64,000 nucleotides of DNA from contig CAZJYX010000015.1 of assembly GCA_964550375.1 (NCBI GenBank), positions 30,036-94,035 of the forward strand, read 5' to 3'. Origin of the DNA: JAAYXS01 sp964550375. GTDB lineage: Bacteria > Planctomycetota > Phycisphaerae > UBA1845 > Fen-1342. Positions within the stretch are counted from its first letter, which is position 1. The number at the start of each line of letters is the position of its first letter. Positions 10,048 to 18,462 of this stretch are shown here, piece after piece. Below the pieces are notes generated by a model. That model had not been told where the DNA came from and did no database searches. It was given only the letters and a program-made list of their open reading frames with translations. The translations under genes were made by a program, and so were the position numbers.

Positions 10048-10263
10048 ATGACGACCGGCAGTGTAAAGTGGTTTGACTGCAAGAAGGGCTATGGCTTCAT
10101 CATCGGACCCGAGGGGCAGGACGTCTTCGTGCATTACAGCTCCATCGCCGGAGACGGTTTCAAGTTCCTGCGCCAGGGTGAGGAGGTTGAGTACGAGCTG
10201 CGCAGCACGCCCAAGGGCTTTCAGGCCGCAACCGTCCGACAACTGGAAAAGGTCACGGCCTAG
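10048..10263 (+). CDS. Cold-shock domain protein
   Basis: 71 residues, a single OB-fold cold-shock domain. RNP1 KGYGFI and RNP2 DVFVHYSSI, the two single-strand nucleic acid-binding motifs, are intact, with the leading SVKWFDCKKGYGFI typical of CspA-type RNA chaperones. A GGAGG box lies before the ATG. It follows pnp by 213 bases, so it probably has its own promoter, and a long leader is possible as in other csp genes. Which Csp paralogue it corresponds to cannot be told. Confidence 0.95.
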   Translation: MTTGSVKWFDCKKGYGFIIGPEGQDVFVHYSSIAGDGFKFLRQGEEVEYELRSTPKGFQAATVRQLEKVTA

Positions 10264-10341
10264 TAGTGCGTACGTCCGACGACTGCCGGGCGCCCAGTGT
10301 TGATTGCCCCTAAGCCGCCGCGACGACCGTCTCGACCGCGC

Positions 10342-10370
10342 TTCCGCCCAGGCCCGTTTCTCGCTAGAAT
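10342..10370 (+). promoter_or_regulatory. Possible promoter for the FHA-GAF histidine kinase
   Basis: TTCCGC (10342-10347), a 17-base spacer and TAGAAT (10365-10370). The -10 is good and the -35 weak. Confidence 0.35.
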
Positions 10371-10543
10371 ATGGGCTCTGGAGCGACTTGCGAGCTGTTT
10401 GCGCGGCGCGGTCGGCTCGTCCTGAGTCGTGTTCCATTAGCGGCCGGTGAAACCTTCCTGCCGTCCGCCGCGTATATTGAGTTACGGTCGGCCTGCTTTC
10501 GCGACTGTCTGCCTCGCCGACTTCCGCTGCACGTGGGTGCCCT

Positions 10544-12217
10544 GTGGCCACGCTCGTTGTTCTACAAGGCCCGGATAAGGGGAAGACCTTCGCTATCGCG
10601 GACGAATGCGCCTGCATCGGACGCGCCAACGGCGAGGTCCCCCTGAACGATCAAACCGTCAGCCGGCGCCACGCCGATCTCCGCCTCGTCGCCGGCGCGT
10701 GGACCATCACCGATCTCAACAGCGCCAACGGCACCTACGTCAACGGCGTGCGCGTCGAGACACCCGTCCGGCTGACCCGCGGCGACCAGATCCGTCTCGG
10801 CAGTTCCCTGCTGGTCTACACCGGCAGCGAACGCGGCGAGCAGCTTTCCGGCGCAAGCATCCCCCGCGACATGGTTACGCTCGACGCGGGCGCCGGCACA
10901 ATCGACGCCTCCATCATGGCCAGCGTGCCATCAAGTGACGATAGCCTTGTGCTCGCCGCCCCCGAAACCGCCTACGCCGTCAAGGCCTGGAAGGTCATCC
11001 GCGAACTGTCCGACGTCACCGGCAACCTCTTGCCCCTGGACCGCCTGCTGACCCGCGTCATGGACATCATTTTCGAGGAAGTGGCGGTCGACCGCGGCGT
11101 CCTCCTGCTGCGCAGCACCGAGACCGGGCGACTCACTCCGGAGGTCGTCCGCTTCCGCAACCGGCCGGTCGGCGGAGACCGCGACTCCAACACCATCATC
11201 GCCTCGCAAACCGTCATTAACCACGTCCTCGAATCCAACACGGGCGTGCTCTGCTCCAACATCGTGTCCGACCAGCGCTTCGGCAGCGAGAAGAGCGCCC
11301 AGAACATCGGCATGCGCTCGGTAATATGCGCCCCCATCGTCGCCCGCGAAAGCGTGCTCGGCGTCGTGCACCTCGATTGCCCGGTCACGCGCCACACCTA
11401 CACCGAGCCGGAGCTCAAGCTCATTACGGCCATCGGACACCAGACCGGCCTGGCCATCGAAAACGCCCGGCTGGTCCAGGCCCATCTGCGCCAGGAACGC
11501 CTGGCCGCCGCCGGCGAGGCCGTCGCTTACCTGTCCCACTACATACGCAACATCCTCCAGGGCATGCGCGGCGGCGCCGACATCCTCCGGCGCGGGCTCG
11601 AGCGCCAGGACTTGAAGCACGCCACACAGGGCTGGCACGTCCTGGAGCGGAACCTGGACCGGACCTACAACCTCGTCCTGAACATGCTCGCCTTCAGCAA
11701 GCCGCGCGAGCCCCACTTCGAGCTGCTCTCCGTCAACCAGATCGTTGCGGAGGTCATCGAACTCGTGCAGAAGCAGGCTGACGACGTCAAGGTCGTATTG
11801 CTCGCCGACCTGGCCGACGACGTTCCGCCCATCCCCATCGATCACGACGGCCTGCATCAGGTCATTCTCAACCTCGTCACCAACGCCATTGACGCCGTCC
11901 AAGCCAGCCCCGGCGTCGTAAACGTCCGCACCCTCTTCGACAGCCACCGGCGCGAGGTCCACATAACCGTCAAGGACAACGGTCCCGGAATCCCCCGCCA
12001 GCAGCGCGACAAGATCTTCGAGCCCTTCCACTCCACCAAGGGCCACGGCGGCACCGGCCTGGGACTGCCCGTCGCCCGCAAGATCGTCCGGGAAATGCAC
12101 GGCCGTCTGAACCTCGTGGATAATACGGACGGCGGCGCCGAATTCCGCGTCCGCTTGGCCGCGGCCCAGCCCGTCACCCCCAGCCCGGCCGACACGCACG
12201 GACCGGCCGACTCCTGA
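10544..12217 (+). CDS. FHA-GAF sensor histidine kinase
   Basis: 557 residues from a GTG start. Residues 1-~90 are an FHA domain (IGRANGEVPLNDQTVSRRHADL and DLNSANGTYVNG carry the phosphothreonine-binding G-R, S-R-H and N-G residues). A GAF domain follows (~140-310), then a dimerisation/phosphotransfer region with H at about 331 in YLSHYIRNILQG, a noncanonical H-box of the kind seen in HisKA_2/NtrB-like kinases. The ATPase domain (~415-545) has the N-box HQVILNLVTNAID, G1 DNGPGIP, F-box FEPFHSTK and G2 GGTGLGL. No membrane segment is present, so it is a soluble kinase that reads a phosphorylated protein through FHA and probably a small ligand through GAF. No response regulator is adjacent. Confidence 0.92.
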   Translation: MATLVVLQGPDKGKTFAIADECACIGRANGEVPLNDQTVSRRHADLRLVAGAWTITDLNSANGTYVNGVRVETPVRLTRGDQIRLGSSLLVYTGSERGEQLSGASIPRDMVTLDAGAGTIDASIMASVPSSDDSLVLAAPETAYAVKAWKVIRELSDVTGNLLPLDRLLTRVMDIIFEEVAVDRGVLLLRSTETGRLTPEVVRFRNRPVGGDRDSNTIIASQTVINHVLESNTGVLCSNIVSDQRFGSEKSAQNIGMRSVICAPIVARESVLGVVHLDCPVTRHTYTEPELKLITAIGHQTGLAIENARLVQAHLRQERLAAAGEAVAYLSHYIRNILQGMRGGADILRRGLERQDLKHATQGWHVLERNLDRTYNLVLNMLAFSKPREPHFELLSVNQIVAEVIELVQKQADDVKVVLLADLADDVPPIPIDHDGLHQVILNLVTNAIDAVQASPGVVNVRTLFDSHRREVHITVKDNGPGIPRQQRDKIFEPFHSTKGHGGTGLGLPVARKIVREMHGRLNLVDNTDGGAEFRVRLAAAQPVTPSPADTHGPADS

Positions 12218-12357
12218 TACGCCTGCTCCTTACCCCGCTTGACAACCCCCCACCCCATTCGAACACTTCAATCCGTGGGCTTCGCGCGCACGCGGCGCGC
12301 GATTGCGCGGCGCGCTTATCCGGACCTCCGCGAACGTCCGGACGGTGGGCACACGGC

Positions 12358-14034
12358 ATGAACGTCGGCACAGATTACAGCACAGTCGCCCAGATGCTGA
12401 CTGCCGGCCTCGGTCTTGAGGCCGGCTACACCGCCGCCACCGGTTCACAGAGCACCGCTTCCTCCTTCGGCCCCGCCACGCTCCTCTCACTGGGTTCCAC
12501 TGGCGTTCAGCAATCACAGTGGGGGTATACGAACCTCGGCACAACGTTCCAGTTCGATCTAAACGCCGTCTACCAAGCCCGGATCGCTGCCACCGTGCCG
12601 CAGGTCTCCCCGGCCGTCGCGCAACGGGAAGACAGCATGCTGGCCCAAGTCGAGAGCTTCCTGGAGGCCGGGGCACTCGACGAAGCGCGCGGACTCCTGG
12701 AGAGCTTCCTGAAGGACAGTCCGAACTCCGGGCGCTCGGTGCACGCACTCGGCGTGGTTGAGCTGGAAGAGCGGAACTACGCCCAGTCCGAGAAGCTCTT
12801 CCGCCGCGCGGCGTACCTCGCACCCGACAACGGCTTCGACGAGGACGCCGAGGTCGCCCGCTACTTGCAGCAGGATGATGAGTCGGTCTTCGCGGCCGCC
12901 CGCCGGTTGGTCAGCAACTCCGACACGCTCCAGACCGGCACCCAGTTGCTGGTCGCCCTGACTCACCGCAACCCGCTGCACACGGAAGGCCGCATGCTGC
13001 TGGGCAATGTCCTGCTGCATGAAGGCGACGCGGTTAACGGCCTGTCCCAGTACCGCCTGGCCATCGCGACTGCCGATGATGAGCAGCTCCAGCGCATCGA
13101 GGCGCGCTTCGAGAAGCTCGTCGAAGTAGCCCCGCGCGCCCCCTACGTCCATCGCCTGCTGGGCGAGACGCAACTGCGCCTCGGCAAGAACGACGAAGCC
13201 GCCCGCACCCTGGCCCGGGCCACCGAACTGGCCGACGGCGATGCGACCTACCGGGCGGCCGAGGCCCCTGCGCACGTGGCTATCGGCCAGGCCCTGCTGG
13301 CCGACAACCGCATCACCGCCGCCATGGCCGCCTTCGAACATGCCGCCACGCTCCAGTTCGCCAACCACGACGCCCGCCTGGGCCTGGCGGAAGCGTACGT
13401 GGCCCGCGGCGAGCAGCGTGCCCGCCTGGGCCTGTTTGCCGACGCCATCAGCGACTTCTCCACCGCCAAGGCTAGGCTCCGCAACGACGGCAGCGCGGAG
13501 CTGCGCAAGCGCCTGGCCGCCGCGGCCTTCTCGGCCGGAGCGGTGCTGGACGGCCGACATCGTCGCGCCGGCGAGAAGATCGGCGATGAGGCGGTCGCGC
13601 TCCAGATCGCCTATGACCTCGATCCTGACAACGCCACCTACCGCATCAGCCTGGCGGACCTGCGCAACCGCTCCGGCGACGAGTTCATGGCCGACGAGGA
13701 CTATCGCAACGCCGCCCATGCCTATAAGCGCGCTTACGACCTGTTCAAGAATGACGAGACCTATCGCGACAACACGGCCAGCGCTTTCGTCCTCTACGGC
13801 AACGACCTGATGCGCCAGCACAGGTTCGACGACGCCGTCGAGGCCTACCGCACTTCATACGAAATCACCCGCTCCGACACGGCCCGCCTCAAGCTCGCCG
13901 AGGCCTACAACGCCCGCGGCCAGGAGTACCTGAGCGACACCAAGTACCGCCAGGCCCGCGAGTACTTCCGCAAGGCCCTCTACTACGACCCCGGCAACCC
14001 GCTGTATCAGGAGAACTACGGCGCGACGCTGTAG
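12358..14034 (+). CDS. Tetratricopeptide-repeat protein
   Basis: 558 residues built largely of TPR units between about residue 90 and the end (for example ARGLLESFLKDSPNSG, YAQSEKLFRRAAYLAPDNG, AMAAFEHAATLQFANHDARL, AVEAYRTSYEITRSDTARLK, AREYFRKALYYDPGNPLYQ). The first ~60 residues are Ala/Thr/Ser/Gly-rich and unlike TPR, and there is no clear signal peptide. TPR arrays are protein-binding scaffolds; no catalytic domain is visible. A TTGACA at 12239-12244 could be a -35 element, but the matching -10 is weak. Its 3' end overlaps the convergent methyltransferase gene by 19 bases. Confidence 0.85.
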   Translation: MNVGTDYSTVAQMLTAGLGLEAGYTAATGSQSTASSFGPATLLSLGSTGVQQSQWGYTNLGTTFQFDLNAVYQARIAATVPQVSPAVAQREDSMLAQVESFLEAGALDEARGLLESFLKDSPNSGRSVHALGVVELEERNYAQSEKLFRRAAYLAPDNGFDEDAEVARYLQQDDESVFAAARRLVSNSDTLQTGTQLLVALTHRNPLHTEGRMLLGNVLLHEGDAVNGLSQYRLAIATADDEQLQRIEARFEKLVEVAPRAPYVHRLLGETQLRLGKNDEAARTLARATELADGDATYRAAEAPAHVAIGQALLADNRITAAMAAFEHAATLQFANHDARLGLAEAYVARGEQRARLGLFADAISDFSTAKARLRNDGSAELRKRLAAAAFSAGAVLDGRHRRAGEKIGDEAVALQIAYDLDPDNATYRISLADLRNRSGDEFMADEDYRNAAHAYKRAYDLFKNDETYRDNTASAFVLYGNDLMRQHRFDDAVEAYRTSYEITRSDTARLKLAEAYNARGQEYLSDTKYRQAREYFRKALYYDPGNPLYQENYGATL

Positions 14035-14867
14035 TCGCCCCCCGCATCAAGGCTTTGCCCCGGACCGCCGCCGGCCGGCCGCACCGCCCACAGCCGGGCC
14101 GTGTGCGCATCGCCGCGCCATTCCTCCGAATATCGGCGGATCTCCACTCCTTCGATGAGCCCCCGCAACTCCCCGGGCCGCAATGCACGCCCGGCGCCGC
14201 TCGGACGGCCATGCCGGCCACGGTGCAGCGTCGTGAACGTCTCCACCAGAATGCTGCCGCCGCGCGCCAACCACGTCGCCAGCTCCGCCAGCAACGGCCG
14301 GTGCAAATACCGAAACATGAGAATCAGATCGTAGGGGCCGCCCAAGTCCGCACTGCCGGCCTCCAGATCGCCCAGAACCCAGCGAATCTCGGCGTCGGGC
14401 ACGTATCGCCCGGCCAGTCCCTGCCCGCGCTCCAGCGCATCGGGCAGGACGTCCACGCCCGTGACCTCCCAGCCGGCCGCCGCCAGAAACACACTGTCCC
14501 GCCCCACGCCGCAGGCCAGATCAAGCGCCCGCCCGGCCGCCAATTGCGGCAGAACCTCGGCCAGGAACTCCGTCGGCTCCCACAGCCGCCCCGAACCGCC
14601 CGCCGTTGCCGCCGACTCGTACGAAAACCGCGCTTCCGCCACCCCCTGCCGACCGTGCTGCCCCAGCCACGCCACCGTCGCCGCCACGGCCTCCGGCGGC
14701 CCCGCCACGCGCACGACCTCCTGTCTGGGCGGCAGTTCATGCGTACGCAGCGGCAATTCCGCCAGCGGAATGTTCACGGCGTCGTGGATCGGCCGCGCGG
14801 CCGCCTCAGCGGCCGCACGCGGATCGAGCAGCCGCCAGCGCGGCAACAAGACACGCGTCCCGCTCAC
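14016..14867 (-). CDS. Rhodanese-like domain/SAM-dependent methyltransferase protein
   Basis: 283 residues from a GTG whose bases overlap the polA stop codon (GTGA), indicating translational coupling. The first ~85 residues resemble a degenerate rhodanese domain (LLDPRAAAEAA, HDAVNIPLAEL) with no active-site cysteine where a sulfurtransferase would have it. Residues ~110-230 form a class I methyltransferase fold: motif I ALDLACGVGRDSVFLAAAG, an acidic end of beta2 (VTGVDVLPDAL), and DLILMFRYLHR. The arrangement is reminiscent of TehB-like small-molecule methyltransferases. The substrate is unknown. An in-frame ATG upstream at 14996 lies inside polA and is unlikely. Confidence 0.8.
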   Translation of the reverse strand: MSGTRVLLPRWRLLDPRAAAEAAARPIHDAVNIPLAELPLRTHELPPRQEVVRVAGPPEAVAATVAWLGQHGRQGVAEARFSYESAATAGGSGRLWEPTEFLAEVLPQLAAGRALDLACGVGRDSVFLAAAGWEVTGVDVLPDALERGQGLAGRYVPDAEIRWVLGDLEAGSADLGGPYDLILMFRYLHRPLLAELATWLARGGSILVETFTTLHRGRHGRPSGAGRALRPGELRGLIEGVEIRRYSEEWRGDAHTARLWAVRPAGGGPGQSLDAGGDYSVAP

Positions 14868-17638
14868 TTCGCCTCCAGCCAGTTCGCGCCGCTGGCCACG
14901 TCCACCTTCAGCGGCACGGACAGCGGCATGGCCCCGACCATGACCGCCCGCACGGCCTCCGTCAGTTCGTCCGCGCGCTCCCCTGGGCCTTCGCACACAA
15001 GCTCATCGTGCACTTGCAGCAGCATGCGCAGCGGCAGGTCTTCACGCGCGATGCGCTGATGCAGCCGAATCATGGCGGTCTTGATCAAGTCGGCCGCCGA
15101 GCCCTGAATGACCGTGTTGACGGCCAGACGCTCCGCCCGCCCGCGCACCGCCTGGTTGCTCGAGTTGATGTCGGGAATCGGTCGCCGCCGCCCCAGGATC
15201 GTCCGCACAAACCCGTCCCGCCGCGCGTCCGCCATACATCTTTCAACGAACTCCCGGATCCGCGGGTAGCGCTCAAAGTACGCCGTTATGAAGCCCTGCG
15301 CTTCGACCCGGCCCATGCCCGTCGCCTGCGCCAGCCCGAACGCCGTCTGCCCGTAGACGATGCCGAAGTTGACCGCCTTGGCCCGGGCGCGCATCTCCCT
15401 GGTAACATCGGCCAGTGCCACGCCGTTAAGCTCGGCCGCCACGAACGCGTGAATGTCGCGATCCGCGGCAAAGGCCGCCCGCAGCGCCTCATCCTCGCAG
15501 AAATGCGCCAGCACGCGCAGCTCGACCTGCGAGTAGTCGGCCACGATCAGCCGCTCTTCCGGGCTGCGCGGCACGAACGCCCGCCGAATCTGCCGCCCCA
15601 GCTCCGTGCGCACCGGAATGTTCTGCAGATTGGGCTCGCTGCTCGATAGCCGCCCGGTCACAGCGCCCGTCTGGTGATAGCTCGTGTGGATGCGGCCCGT
15701 CCGTCGGCTGCGCGCCGCCGGCAGCGCGTCCACGTACGTCCCGCGCAACTTCTGCAACTCGCGGTATTCCAGCAACAGCTTCGGCAGCGCGTGCCCGGTC
15801 TCGCGCGCCAGCGTCTCCAGCGTCTCCGCATCCGTCGAACGCGCCGTCTTCGTGCGGCGTACCACGCGGAAACCCAGCTTGTCGAACAGCACCTCGCCAA
15901 GCTGCTTGGGCGAATCCGGATTGAAGAACACCCCGGCGGCCGCATGCACTTCATCCACCAGCGCCGCCGTCCGGGCCGCAAGCTGCGCGCTCATCTGCCG
16001 CAGAAACTCGACATCGATACTGATGCCGGCATGCTCCATATCCGTCAGCACGCCGACCAACGGCATCTCCACGTCGTGGAACAGACTGCTGACGCCGGCG
16101 GGCTCCAGTTGCGGCTCGAACAGCTCCTTCAGCCGCCAGGTGTAGTCCGCGTCTTCCGCCGCGTACTCCGTGATCTGCTCCAGCGGCACCTGCTCCATCA
16201 TGAGCTGGTCACGACCCTTGCCGATCAGGTCCGTGATCGGAATCTTGCGATGCCCCAACAGCCCCTCCGCCAGCCGATCCAGGCTGTAAGACTGCCGCGT
16301 CGAGTCAAGCACGAACGCGGCGATCATCGTGTCGAACAGCGGCCCCGCCACCGGCAAACCCGCCTCACGCAGTACAATCAAGTCGTACTTCAGATGGTGC
16401 CCGACCTTGCGCCGCCGCGGATCCGCCAGCAGCGGCCCCAGCGCGTCGCGCACCTGCTCCAGCGGCAACGGCTGCCCATAGATCGACCGCACCGGCACGT
16501 AGTACGCCCGCCCGGCCTGCCACGCCACCGACAGCCCCACCAGGTCCGCGTCAATCGCGTTGATGCTCGTCGTCTCCGTATCCAACGCGAATTCACGCTG
16601 GTCCGCCAGTTCGGCAGCGAGCGCCTGAAGCTGCGCCGGCGTCTCCACCAGCCGATAGTCACGCCCCCCCGGCCGATGTCCCGCAACGGTCGCCGGCACG
16701 GCCGTGACCGATCCCGCCTCCCCCCCCGCCAATTCATCAAACAGCCCCGGCGCGCGTGCCGGCTGCGGCGGCATCGGCGGCGGCGGTGCCGGCAGTTGCT
16801 CCAAGAGCCGTCGAAAACCCAATTCCTGGAAGATCGGTGCGGCCGCGCTCCAGCGGAACCGCGCACAACGCGCCGCCTCCAAGTCGAACTCCACCGGCGT
16901 GTCCGCCCGCAACGTCACCAGCCGCCGCGTCATATCGACCCGCGGCGCAAAGGCCAGCACGTTCTCCCGCTGCTTAGGCGTCAATTCGTCGGCGTGCGCG
17001 ATGATCTCCGCCACCGAACCGTACTGCTGCAACAGCTTCGCCGCCGTCTTCTCGCCAATCCCAACCACGCCCGGCACATTGTCCACGTTGTCGCCGGTCA
17101 GCACCTGCGCCTCGATCGCTTGCTCCGGTCCCCAACCCTTCAGCTCCCGCAGCCGTTCCGGCGTGACGACCTCGTCCTTGCCCGGGTCGTACAGCGAGAC
17201 GTGCTCCGACAGCAGTTGCTCGAGGTCCTTGTCGCGGCTCACCAGGTATACATGCAGTTCGGGCGCTGCCAGCCGGCCCGCCAGCGTCGCCATGATGTCG
17301 TCCGCCTCGTAGTGCGGCACGCGCAATACCGGAATCCCGACCGCCGCCATGATGGCGATGATCCGCTCCGCCTGCACGGGCAGATCCTCCGGCGGCGGCT
17401 CGCGCTGCGCCTTGTACTCCGCGTAGATCTCCCGCCGAAAGACGGTCTCGTCCGACACATCCAGCGCCAGCGCCAAGTAGTCCGGCCGCCGCTCGCGGAT
17501 CAACCCCAGCAGCATCTGACAGAATACGTGCGTGGCCCGCACCGGCTCGCCGCTGGGCGCCGTCAGGCTCCCCATGCGGGCGTAGTACGCGCGGTAAATC
17601 TGGGCATGACCGTCGATGATGTACAGCGTCTTCGGCAT
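14864..17638 (-). CDS. polA: DNA polymerase I
   Basis: 924 residues, full length. The 5' nuclease domain (~1-290) starts MPKTLYIIDGHAQIYRAYYA and has YEADDIMATLA, SRDKDLEQLL and TGDNVDNVPGVVGIGEKTA. The 3'-5' exonuclease domain (~330-510) keeps its acidic residues (FALDTETT at ~353, KYDLIVL, YAAEDADYTW), so proofreading is probably active, unlike in Taq-type enzymes. The polymerase domain has motif A ADYSQVELR (~699), O-helix KAVNFGIVYG (phenylalanine, hence dNTP preference) and motif C LQVHDELV. It fills gaps in repair and removes RNA primers. The gene is followed by the coupled methyltransferase. Confidence 0.98.
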   Translation of the reverse strand: MPKTLYIIDGHAQIYRAYYARMGSLTAPSGEPVRATHVFCQMLLGLIRERRPDYLALALDVSDETVFRREIYAEYKAQREPPPEDLPVQAERIIAIMAAVGIPVLRVPHYEADDIMATLAGRLAAPELHVYLVSRDKDLEQLLSEHVSLYDPGKDEVVTPERLRELKGWGPEQAIEAQVLTGDNVDNVPGVVGIGEKTAAKLLQQYGSVAEIIAHADELTPKQRENVLAFAPRVDMTRRLVTLRADTPVEFDLEAARCARFRWSAAAPIFQELGFRRLLEQLPAPPPPMPPQPARAPGLFDELAGGEAGSVTAVPATVAGHRPGGRDYRLVETPAQLQALAAELADQREFALDTETTSINAIDADLVGLSVAWQAGRAYYVPVRSIYGQPLPLEQVRDALGPLLADPRRRKVGHHLKYDLIVLREAGLPVAGPLFDTMIAAFVLDSTRQSYSLDRLAEGLLGHRKIPITDLIGKGRDQLMMEQVPLEQITEYAAEDADYTWRLKELFEPQLEPAGVSSLFHDVEMPLVGVLTDMEHAGISIDVEFLRQMSAQLAARTAALVDEVHAAAGVFFNPDSPKQLGEVLFDKLGFRVVRRTKTARSTDAETLETLARETGHALPKLLLEYRELQKLRGTYVDALPAARSRRTGRIHTSYHQTGAVTGRLSSSEPNLQNIPVRTELGRQIRRAFVPRSPEERLIVADYSQVELRVLAHFCEDEALRAAFAADRDIHAFVAAELNGVALADVTREMRARAKAVNFGIVYGQTAFGLAQATGMGRVEAQGFITAYFERYPRIREFVERCMADARRDGFVRTILGRRRPIPDINSSNQAVRGRAERLAVNTVIQGSAADLIKTAMIRLHQRIAREDLPLRMLLQVHDELVCEGPGERADELTEAVRAVMVGAMPLSVPLKVDVASGANWLEAK

Positions 17639-17713
17639 GTGCGCATACTAAGCTCGGCGGACCCCGGCGCCACGGCTCCGCCTCAGGCCCGGCCGGCCCG
17701 CCTCAGCAGCCCG

Positions 17714-18211
17714 TCACTTCGACGACGGCGCGCCACGCCGCAGCCAGCCGATCGGCAGCAAACTCGGCACCCGCCGGCGATAATCGTCATAGGCCCGCCC
17801 GAATCGGCCCGCCAGGCACTCGTCTTCCGCACCCACCAGAATCTGGGCGCTGATCAGCATCACCACCGGCACCGTCAGAATGATCCACGAATTCGTGAGC
17901 AGCGCCACCCCCGGACCGATCAGAAAAACCCAGGCCGCGTAGATCGGATGCCGGCACGCGGCATACGCCCCCGTAGTGCACAGCCGGCCGGCGTTGTAGG
18001 CCCGCATTACCTGCACCGCCGCGGCCCCGTAGCACACGGTCCCGATCGCGATGAGACCCACGCCCACACCGACCATCAGCCCGTAGTGATCGACGGTGAC
18101 GCGCAGCGGATTGCCATACCACCACCAGACCCCGACCGCGACCCCCAGATACGCCAGCGAAGACAGCGCGAACGCCGGCCCAACGCCCCAACGCGACATC
18201 CTCGTTGCCAT
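17714..18211 (-). CDS. ICMT/PEMT-like membrane methyltransferase family protein
   Basis: 165 residues with about four hydrophobic segments. The C-terminal half carries TTGAYAACRHPIYAAWV and a later EDECLAGRFGRAYDDYRRRVPSLLP; the RHPxY and E-x8-9-Y-x-x-Y-x-x-RVP pattern is the SAM-binding signature of isoprenylcysteine carboxyl methyltransferase and phospholipid methyltransferase families. Bacterial members often have unknown substrates (lipids, quinones or isoprenoids). GGAGTG precedes the ATG. It lies 75 bases upstream of polA on the same strand and may be co-transcribed with it. Confidence 0.85.
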   Translation of the reverse strand: MATRMSRWGVGPAFALSSLAYLGVAVGVWWWYGNPLRVTVDHYGLMVGVGVGLIAIGTVCYGAAAVQVMRAYNAGRLCTTGAYAACRHPIYAAWVFLIGPGVALLTNSWIILTVPVVMLISAQILVGAEDECLAGRFGRAYDDYRRRVPSLLPIGWLRRGAPSSK

Positions 18212-18403
18212 GCACGCACTCCAGCCCCACTACAGAAGCACGTCAAGCTAACCGGCCCAGCAAGCGGCGTCCACTCCAGCACGCCACTCGGTGGCCGCAC
18301 ACGCCTCCCAAGCAGACGCCCTGACCGCCAAGCGGCCGCGGACCCGCGGGCAACGCGGAACAGTAACTCATGCTTGCAGGGTTCGAACGCGGGCGAGTTC
18401 TAC

Positions 18404-18448
18404 GCCGCCCGGCCGGCGCGCTCGTATACGAACGCGCCGGCCGGCGGC
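18404..18448. terminator. Long GC-rich hairpin after the C25 peptidase gene
   Basis: Left arm 18404-18420 and right arm 18433-18448 pair over 16 bp with one bulged base; the 12-base loop itself contains the palindrome TCGTATACGA. It lies just downstream of the leftward peptidase gene, so it probably ends that transcript. No T-run is present on either strand. Confidence 0.45.
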
Positions 18449-18462
18449 AGAACCGTACAGAA

